From an uncultured Chlamydiae bacterium (GTDB taxonomy: Bacteria > Chlamydiota > Chlamydiia > Chlamydiales > SM23-39), in assembly GCA_903864395.1 (NCBI GenBank), contig CAIPFQ010000055.1, positions 1 to 9,501 on the forward strand: DNA of 9,501 nucleotides. Direction: 5' to 3'. The stretch's first letter is position 1; each line of letters starts with the position of its first letter. This document shows positions 1 to 5,210 of the stretch, piece after piece. A program made the position numbers and the translations under genes. Below the pieces are notes generated by a model. It was not told the DNA's origin. It saw only the letters and a list, made by a program, of their open reading frames with translations, and did not search any database.

Positions 1-100
1 ATAAACTTTTCAACGATCTGTATTACAACTACTTAAAACTACAAACGGCGAACTTGGGATAGGCTATTTTGTAAAGCTTCAGAAACAGCTCAGTCTCACA

Positions 101-442
101 TTGGATATAGAGACGATGCTTTTTTTCGGATGTAGTCATTTAAACCCCTCAGATTTACAACAAGCCAAAGAGGAAGTTTTAACTCATCGAGCCAAGCCAC
201 AAGAAAGGTACGAGTTTTTAATCAGTCAGCCCGCCTGGATTGAAGTTTTAAAAACACAGTGTTCTGAAGAATACACAGCTGCGGAATCTCAACGCTCCAA
301 GGAGATTGAAGAAGCGTATGCGTCTCAAGAAGATTCTTTCTTTTCTTGGCTTTTTCCAAAGAAAGATTCAGAGGCATTAGTGATGCAGGCGCAAAAGACA
401 TTCAACAAAGAGATTTTGCGTTTAACGAAAAAAGTTCTCTGA
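101..442 (+). CDS. Hypothetical protein upstream of ftsY (113 aa)
   Basis: I do not recognise this protein. It is soluble and charged, with Glu/Lys-rich helical stretches (about residues 18-30 and 58-75), a short aromatic patch FFSWLF near 80-85, and no signal peptide or membrane segment. The start is uncertain: 101 is a TTG and the first ATG is at 116, neither with a good ribosome site. The same frame stays open leftwards to an in-frame TAA at 2-4 without offering an ATG, and that extension (codons from 5) also looks protein-like, so the gene may really begin further upstream with a frame disruption at the edge. It ends 48 bp before ftsY on the same strand, so co-transcription is possible. 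It is real coding sequence with fair probability, because the antisense frame is short and the composition is protein-like. Function is unknown. Confidence 0.55.
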   Translation: MDIETMLFFGCSHLNPSDLQQAKEEVLTHRAKPQERYEFLISQPAWIEVLKTQCSEEYTAAESQRSKEIEEAYASQEDSFFSWLFPKKDSEALVMQAQKTFNKEILRLTKKVL

Positions 443-454
443 GGCTGTGAAGTT

Positions 455-483
455 TTGTAAAATTTTGCCCCTTCTGCTATCCT
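455..483 (+). promoter_or_regulatory. Weak candidate promoter for ftsY
   Basis: A TTGTAA hexamer (455-460) lies exactly 17 nt before TATCCT (478-483), only 7 nt ahead of the ftsY ATG at 491. If used, it would give an almost leaderless mRNA, which would fit the lack of any Shine-Dalgarno sequence in front of that ATG. The -10 element is a poor match, so this is only a suggestion; read-through from the preceding gene is the alternative. Confidence 0.2.
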
Positions 484-490
484 AACCTGC

Positions 491-1396
491 ATGTTCAACT
501 TTTTCAAAAAGCTCATATCTCCATTTTCGAGAATAAAATCGGTGTTCGGACAAAAAATCCGCTCCCTTTTTTCTCATCCCATAGACGAAAAGTCCCTCAA
601 TCAACTCGAACAACTTTTTTACGAGGCGGACCTAGGGGCAAAAAATGCGGCGGACCTCGTAGAGACGCTCAAAGTCCACGCAAAAAAAAATTCCGACCCG
701 GACTCTTTTCTTGCAGCGACCAAACAAGAGCTTCTCAAAGCCTTTGCTGGCCAGCCTCTACCAAACAAAGAAAACTCATCGCCCCATGTGGTTCTTGTCA
801 TTGGAACGAATGGCTCTGGAAAAACAACGACGCTGGCCAAACTCGCCCACCATTATCGCTCTCTAAATAAAACGGTTCTGATCGCAGCGGCAGACACTTT
901 TCGCGCCGCCGCGCTGGAGCAGCTCGAGACTTGGGCAACGCGGACAGGCGCAGAGCTTGTCAAATCAAAATCTGGAAGCGATCCTTCGGCGGTAGTATTC
1001 GATGCGCTCTCTTCGGCAAAAGCGAAAGGGATCGACATCACCTTGATCGACACTGCGGGAAGGCTTCAAAACAAAACTGATCTCATGCAAGAGCTTGCGA
1101 AAATACGGCGCACATGTGAAAAACAGATTCCAGGCGCCCCTCACGAAACGCTCCTCATTCTCGATGCGACTCTCGGGCAAAATGCACTCGACGCCGCACG
1201 CGCGTTTCATCAGTTGACTCCTGTGACAGGGATTGTTTTAACCAAGCTCGACGGCTCGGCGAAAGGGGGCGTGGCTTTTGCGATCCAAAAAGAGCTAAAA
1301 ATCCCCATTCTTTGGGTCGGCCTTGGCGAGGGGCAAGAAGATCTTGTTCCTTTTGATGCCGAAACCTACGTCAATGCCTTGCTAGGTCTGTCGTAG
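491..1396 (+). CDS. ftsY: FtsY, signal recognition particle receptor GTPase
   Basis: FtsY is the membrane-associated receptor for the SRP (Ffh plus 4.5S RNA). The two GTPases pair, hydrolyse GTP and hand ribosome-nascent-chain complexes to SecYEG. The 301-aa product holds the NG domain: an amphipathic basic N-terminus (residues 1-27, MFNFFKKLISPFSR onward) suited to membrane contact, the N helical bundle (about 31-90), and the G domain with P-loop GTNGSGKT (105-112), DTFRAAA (135-141), DTAGR (187-191), TKLDG (251-255) and closing GLGEGQEDL (277-285). DTFRAAA and the C-terminal GEGQEDLVPFDAE favour FtsY over Ffh (usually DTYRPAA, plus an M domain, absent here). The long acidic A domain of E. 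coli FtsY is missing, as in many bacteria. The ATG at 491 gives the natural NG length. The last 26 bp overlap the convergent ATPase gene, so antisense transcripts could form there. Confidence 0.97.
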   Translation: MFNFFKKLISPFSRIKSVFGQKIRSLFSHPIDEKSLNQLEQLFYEADLGAKNAADLVETLKVHAKKNSDPDSFLAATKQELLKAFAGQPLPNKENSSPHVVLVIGTNGSGKTTTLAKLAHHYRSLNKTVLIAAADTFRAAALEQLETWATRTGAELVKSKSGSDPSAVVFDALSSAKAKGIDITLIDTAGRLQNKTDLMQELAKIRRTCEKQIPGAPHETLLILDATLGQNALDAARAFHQLTPVTGIVLTKLDGSAKGGVAFAIQKELKIPILWVGLGEGQEDLVPFDAETYVNALLGLS

Positions 1397-2714
1397 GCTG
1401 CAACGCCCAAACCCAAAAGGGAATGCATTGAATCACAAGATCTTTATAACGAACTTCTTCTTGAGTGTCCTCCGTCACAATCATCGCCTCTTTGAGATCG
1501 AATTCAACGCACGCCTCATAAAGAGCCGTAAGTTCACGCTCTCGCGTACTCGGATCATCCATCGTTAAACACACTTGAACCAAAAAAAGATCGCCAATCG
1601 GAGTTGTAACAACAAAATCTATCTCCTTTCCACTCTTTTTAGTTTTGTAATAGCAAATGTTTTTAAACGTGCGCCTTAAATGAATAAAAACAGCATTTTC
1701 TAAGCGCGCCGCTTTTTCAAAATCAGGTTTTATCGAATAGGCTGTGATCACACCAGAGTCAATCGCATATATTTTCTTTGGGTTGACTTGGCGAACCCTC
1801 TCAGAGAGGCTAAAAAAAGGAACAGCTAAAAGCGCATAAGCATCTTCAAAATATTTGAGATATTCAAAAAGGCTGTTTTTCCCTACGGCAATCCCCTGCG
1901 ATTTTAATTCATTGTATATTTTTGTCACACTTAAAGGCGCTGCGAGTTGACGCAACACTCGAATTAAAAATTTTTGAACCCCGTTCACATGACTGATTTG
2001 ATAGCGCTGAATCACATCGCGCAAAACAACAGCGTCCATATAGCCTTGAATTAACGCTGGATGCAGCTCCTTCGGCTCCGCCACAGCTTCTGGAAATCCT
2101 CCATAGAGCCTGTATTCTTGCGCAAAAGATTTAATCCGAGGCTCCCTGCGAGCCTCAATGACGTTAGAGATATTTTCCCCCTTAAATCGAAGAAATTCCG
2201 CAAAACTAAAGGGAAATACTTCTTGAGACCAGGCCCTTCCTCCTAAAACAGTTCCAAGCTCTTGGCTCAGCATGTTCGCAGAAGATCCTGTCACGCAAAC
2301 TTGACAACTCTCGGTATCAATTAAGCGACGAATAAACTTTTCCCAGCCTGGAATAATTTGAATCTCATCGAAACAAAAGAATAGGTCCTTGCTTTCAACG
2401 TACTCTGGATACAAATCGAAATACACATCCAAAATAGATTGAAAATCCTCTAAAACAAACCCAGAGAGGCGGTCATCTTCAAAATTAAGATATAAATTTT
2501 TCTCTCGAGCCATCCCCTCCGCTTGCCTTAAACGCATCTCATGATAAAGGGCCCAGGTTTTGCCAGAGCGACGCATCCCCATTAATACCCAAGCCTTTCT
2601 CACCCCCTCCGCATGTTTCGGAGGTCGAATATCTCTCGGCATAGGATTTGGAATTTCTCTATGGACCGATTCCATTAGAATGGCTCGCAGGGCTTTTTTC
2701 TTTGCCTCTCTCAT
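1371..2714 (-). CDS. AAA_14/DUF4143-type ATPase
   Basis: This 447-aa protein belongs to the widespread, mostly uncharacterised bacterial/archaeal ATPase family with an N-terminal AAA_14 domain and a C-terminal DUF4143 domain. Visible motifs are Walker A GMRRSGKT (46-53), Walker B with acidic pair DE (LFFCFDEIQ, 111-119), the sensor segment TGSSANML (142-149) followed by GGR (158-160), YGGFPEAV (204-211), a winged-helix-like stretch (about 245-300), and a PD-(D/E)XK-like end (YKTKKSGKEIDFVV, 356-369, then LVQVCL 378-383). The usual E-x-K is replaced by Q-V-C, a variant I recall from other members, so the nuclease-like fold is probably not catalytic here. Length is normal for the family. The ATG at 2714 has no clear ribosome site; Met14 (2675) is a possible alternative. 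The role is unknown; the genes are patchy in genomes and often considered mobile or defence-related. A perfect inverted repeat lies just upstream and may be its operator. Confidence 0.9.
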   Translation of the reverse strand: MREAKKKALRAILMESVHREIPNPMPRDIRPPKHAEGVRKAWVLMGMRRSGKTWALYHEMRLRQAEGMAREKNLYLNFEDDRLSGFVLEDFQSILDVYFDLYPEYVESKDLFFCFDEIQIIPGWEKFIRRLIDTESCQVCVTGSSANMLSQELGTVLGGRAWSQEVFPFSFAEFLRFKGENISNVIEARREPRIKSFAQEYRLYGGFPEAVAEPKELHPALIQGYMDAVVLRDVIQRYQISHVNGVQKFLIRVLRQLAAPLSVTKIYNELKSQGIAVGKNSLFEYLKYFEDAYALLAVPFFSLSERVRQVNPKKIYAIDSGVITAYSIKPDFEKAARLENAVFIHLRRTFKNICYYKTKKSGKEIDFVVTTPIGDLFLVQVCLTMDDPSTRERELTALYEACVEFDLKEAMIVTEDTQEEVRYKDLVIQCIPFWVWALQPTTDLARH

Positions 2715-2731
2715 ACGACCGATATTATCAG

Positions 2732-2758
2732 ATATTGTCTTTTACAGAAAGACAATAT
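2732..2758 (-). promoter_or_regulatory. Perfect 11-bp inverted repeat upstream of the ATPase gene (candidate operator)
   Basis: ATATTGTCTTT (2732-2742) and its exact reverse complement AAAGACAATAT (2748-2758) flank 5 bp. The near arm ends 17 bp from the ATPase start codon. Read in the gene's direction, the repeat is followed by GATAATAT, a fair -10 element, so a protein bound to the repeat would sit over the -35 region; this is inferred from position. A hairpin in RNA is also possible, but there is no T-tract, which argues against a terminator. Confidence 0.5.
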
Positions 2759-2806
2759 GAGGAATTTTTAGGAAAAATTAAGTTAAACCTTAAGTCTATT
2801 TGGGTA

Positions 2807-2821
2807 GATCGAAATTCGATC
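2807..2821. repeat. 15-bp palindrome just 3' of the DUF3800 gene
   Basis: GATCGAA, one A, then TTCGATC. The arms are perfect but the single-base spacer is too small for a stable RNA loop, and no T-run follows on either strand, so it is more likely a DNA site or chance. It begins 2 bp beyond the DUF3800 stop codon on the - strand. Confidence 0.3.
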
Positions 2822-2822
2822 C

Positions 2823-3662
2823 TTATGTATAATCGGGTTTACGCTGAGACTGCGTCCCGATCGCAGGTTCGGGACTGATTCTCGACTCAGCGTCATTTTC
2901 TATCCACGGTTCCTTTGGAATCCTCACTAACCCATAGCTATCTAATTTTTCAGAATCAGAGTGCCCTTGAATGCTCTTGCGTATCAAGTCATACCATCGC
3001 TCATCTTTGCTCTCAAAAAATCGCAAAATAGACCCAACCACGAGATCTGAAAATTGAAGACCAATGCTTTGATGAGATGGAGCCAAGAACAACGTCTCAA
3101 TTAAGTTAGAATATCTTAATGTGGTATGCTGGTTCGATTTCACAAGATCCTGATGAAAATTTCTTAGTAATTTGTCCTGTCCTGGATTTCTGCGATCGCA
3201 TACAAGGATGCCATGAAAAACGGCTCCGTTCGCCCGACTTAAATCTTGCAAATAAAATTGAAATCTCTCTGTTAGAGCTTTGTAAGCCATGGAATAAATG
3301 TTTTCAGGTGAGATCAAGGGGTGTTTTAAATGGATTGTTGGAAGATGAACAACAGAAGCGATTATTTTTACGGAATTGAATTTTGCAATAGATTCTAATA
3401 GTAATTTTCTTAGCGCATCTTTCTCTTCAAAACTCAAATGGGAAAGAGGATTTTCCCTATCTCCTAGTCTTGGCTTTTTTCCAAACAATCGCCATTTGAT
3501 TTCCCCTTGTACTTTAAATTTTTCACAAGCAACTGAAAATAAATCACTCAACTTGTGCCACTGATCTTCAGATATTACAGCCCCTCCAAGCACAAAATGT
3601 GTTGTAGATCCGCTAGGATCTCCAGAATCATCGATAAAAAAAAGGTGCATGGGCAGAAGCAT
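2823..3662 (-). CDS. DUF3800 domain protein (predicted RNase H-like fold)
   Basis: The 279-aa product has the hallmarks of DUF3800: an N-terminal FIDDSGDPS strand (9-17), a conserved EIKW (54-57), an internal acidic strand end CDRRN (155-159) and the late helix GLQFSDLVVGSI (201-212). The spaced acids D11, E54, D156 and D206 resemble the metal-binding set of RNase H-like nucleases, so a nuclease role is plausible; activity is not established from the sequence. There is no signal peptide or membrane segment. Start: ATG at 3662, or Met5 (3650), which places FIDDSG close to the N-terminus as is typical; neither has a good ribosome site. The base composition looks more A/T-rich than ftsY or priA by eye, which would fit acquisition. 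It lies 108 bp upstream of the ATPase gene on the same strand, but the palindrome between them suggests separate control. The last roughly 20 residues are encoded by a nested inverted repeat and look atypical for the family. Confidence 0.88.
   Translation of the reverse strand: MLLPMHLFFIDDSGDPSGSTTHFVLGGAVISEDQWHKLSDLFSVACEKFKVQGEIKWRLFGKKPRLGDRENPLSHLSFEEKDALRKLLLESIAKFNSVKIIASVVHLPTIHLKHPLISPENIYSMAYKALTERFQFYLQDLSRANGAVFHGILVCDRRNPGQDKLLRNFHQDLVKSNQHTTLRYSNLIETLFLAPSHQSIGLQFSDLVVGSILRFFESKDERWYDLIRKSIQGHSDSEKLDSYGLVRIPKEPWIENDAESRISPEPAIGTQSQRKPDYT
2841..2893. repeat. Nested inverted repeat at the 3' end of the DUF3800 gene
   Basis: The outer arms are ACGCTGAG (2841-2848) and CTCAGCGT (2886-2893), a perfect 8 bp. 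The inner arms are GTCCCGA (2854-2860) and TCGGGAC (2869-2875), a perfect 7 bp with an 8-nt loop TCGCAGGT. The two stems are properly nested, so the RNA could fold into one interrupted hairpin. It overlaps the last codons of the DUF3800 gene and has no T-run, so it is not a standard terminator. It may be an insertion relic, a recombination site or an mRNA 3' structure. Confidence 0.55.
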
Positions 3663-3804
3663 GAGCTAAACCAATTTTTTTTCAAGAAGCGATACCATGA
3701 AGACACCAACTTCCGCTTCCGGTAGGAGCTGGTGAGAAATTTTTAGGAGATTTGGGGTTAAATCCCCTTTGTGGTAGGCTTCTTTTCTATTTTGGTGCTT
3801 TTCT
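3663..3804. other. Divergent intergenic region with a short GGGG/CCCC hairpin
   Basis: These 142 bp separate the DUF3800 gene (leftward) from the priA operon (rightward) and should hold both promoters. I see GGGG (3754-3757) and CCCC (3764-3767) around a 6-nt TTAAAT loop, an AGGAG run (3745-3749) too far from any long gene to be its ribosome site, and T-rich stretches. No convincing -35/-10 pair with correct spacing was found for either gene. Confidence 0.35.
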
Positions 3805-4464
3805 ATGCGAAACCTTCATTCTTGGTCCATATTTCCACAAAACTTCGGTTCGGCTACAAGTCGATCCCTAGCCATTCTATTTACTCTTCAAGAATATCTT
3901 AGATCGCGAGGACTTTTGAAAACACTTGAAAAAACGCCTCTTTTAGAGATCGATGCTAAAGAGCATATCGATCTTTGGCTTTTCTCTTCATTAAACAATC
4001 CCTTAACGCAACGGGAAGGAGCCTTAGACAAACTCTGTTTCTACACACAAATCATGCTCAAAACTTTTAAGAGCGAAGACAAAAAAATACCAGATCTGCT
4101 AGAAAAGATGCGAGAGGCGATTATAAGAGTCAGAGATCATTTGACTTCCCTCGCTGAGCTGTCAAAGGAGCTACAACAGACGTTTCATGAATTTTTCCTC
4201 GCCCTGCTTCCCTTTTTACAAGGATTGCGCACAGATGAAAATGTTCTCCTCTACCTCATCGAACACCATGAGACGTTTAACCTATATCTTGGGAAGAGAT
4301 CGATCGAAACACTTTTGCAAACTTTTTTCCCCTCAGGGATTCACGAGCTGCGCGCAACTCTATGCGAAGGATATACGCGTCGCGGTTTCTCTGACTTTTA
4401 CGCAGGCAAAGAACACCTTCTGGATGCTTTAGAATGGACACCATCCCGATGCAACACGCCGTAA
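3805..4464 (+). CDS. Hypothetical protein, first gene of the priA operon (219 aa)
   Basis: I do not recognise a family. The protein looks almost entirely helical and cytoplasmic: amphipathic Leu-rich helices run through about 20-45, 55-125 (with many Lys/Glu) and 130-185, with no signal peptide and no hydrophobic stretch long enough to be a clear membrane span. The ATG at 3805 is the only ATG after an in-frame stop at 3775, so the start is well bounded, although no Shine-Dalgarno sequence precedes it. The 3' end overlaps the next gene by 31 bp in another frame. That suggests translational coupling, or possibly a single ancestral gene split by a frameshift. Position directly ahead of priA suggests co-expression with replication restart but proves no shared function. 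Confidence 0.75.
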   Translation: MRNLHSWSIFPQNFGSATSRSLAILFTLQEYLRSRGLLKTLEKTPLLEIDAKEHIDLWLFSSLNNPLTQREGALDKLCFYTQIMLKTFKSEDKKIPDLLEKMREAIIRVRDHLTSLAELSKELQQTFHEFFLALLPFLQGLRTDENVLLYLIEHHETFNLYLGKRSIETLLQTFFPSGIHELRATLCEGYTRRGFSDFYAGKEHLLDALEWTPSRCNTP

Positions 4465-5210
4465 AAGACGCACTTTGTCTGATCAAAGACACTCTATACC
4501 TCCTCAAAGAGGAATCGATCCTTTTAGCGTCGCCAGAAGATGCAGCCTATTTTCGCTCGCAAAAGCTCCAAGCAGCGCCGCCAGAACCATTAAACCCTAA
4601 ACCGAGCCTTCCTCCCCCTCTCATAATAGAAAAAGCGAAAACAACCGAAAAGCCATCCCCTCTGAAAGAACCACCCCAACCCACCATAGTGCCTCTACCT
4701 CCCGCAAAAAATCCCAATATAGGCCTCTCTCATATTCGTGCAGTGTTAAAAAAAACCTCCCCCGATCTCAAAATTCTCGAACAAATTCCAGACGACGCAA
4801 AAGCCAAGCAAATCGCCGAAAGATGGAAAACAAAAAATCAGTCGGCTAGCATTTCCCTTTTAAGCTATGGAGAGCCGCCAGAACATAAAAAGCTACTGCA
4901 AGAGATCGCAGCGACGCTGGAGGCCTCTTTTGGCGATGCGCGCCTCATTGAAGCAGAACCTCTGGAAAAGGAAAATCTTTGGGAGACATTTTTTTCAAGC
5001 GATCGAATCAAACTTCTCATTGTTTGCGACGTAACGCTATGGCAGCTTCACAAGCTGCGCGGTTTTTATAAAGAAAACCCAGTGGAGCACACCCGTAAGC
5101 TCGGAGGCTTCCCCCTTCTCTTTCTCCCTGATCTTTCTCTCTACTTCAAAGACCCCTCCTTAAAACGATCTCTATGGAAGGCGCTATGTCAGAAACTCGC
5201 AGTTTCATAG
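4434..5210 (+). CDS. Hypothetical protein with proline-rich linker, second gene of the priA operon (258 aa)
   Basis: No family is recognised. There are three parts: a short N-terminal helical segment (1-45), a proline/lysine-rich linker with repeated PPP/PLPP/KP motifs (about 48-92) that is probably disordered, and a C-terminal alpha/beta domain (about 95-258). The C-terminal domain has hydrophobic strands SISLLSY (139-145), KLLIVCDV (193-200) and FPLLFLPDLSLYF (226-238), ending in the basic helix LKRSLWKALCQKL. That pattern (charged helix, buried strand, LPDLSLY) looks like a folded partner-binding or nucleotide-type domain, but no catalytic motif is visible. Start choice is open: ATG 4434 or Met6 at 4449; neither has a strong ribosome site. 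It overlaps the previous gene by 31 bp and the priA start by 25 bp (37 bp if priA begins at 5174), so translation of all three is probably coupled. Confidence 0.75.
   Translation: MDTIPMQHAVKDALCLIKDTLYLLKEESILLASPEDAAYFRSQKLQAAPPEPLNPKPSLPPPLIIEKAKTTEKPSPLKEPPQPTIVPLPPAKNPNIGLSHIRAVLKKTSPDLKILEQIPDDAKAKQIAERWKTKNQSASISLLSYGEPPEHKKLLQEIAATLEASFGDARLIEAEPLEKENLWETFFSSDRIKLLIVCDVTLWQLHKLRGFYKENPVEHTRKLGGFPLLFLPDLSLYFKDPSLKRSLWKALCQKLAVS
5176..5181 (+). promoter_or_regulatory. Ribosome binding site deciding the priA start
   Basis: GGAAGG lies 4 nt before the ATG at 5186, inside the end of the preceding gene. The ATG at 5174 has no comparable site, so 5186 is preferred as the priA start. Confidence 0.5.

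Noticed and set aside
2866..2892. GGTTCGGGACTGATTC-like stretch considered as a tRNA T-arm
   Set aside because: No acceptor, D or anticodon arms fit around it; the bases are explained by the nested inverted repeat.
3698..3736. 12-codon frame MKTPTSASGRSW ahead of the priA operon, as a leader peptide
   Set aside because: No run of regulatory codons, no ribosome site, and only a weak GGGG/CCCC hairpin after it; no attenuator structure can be supported.
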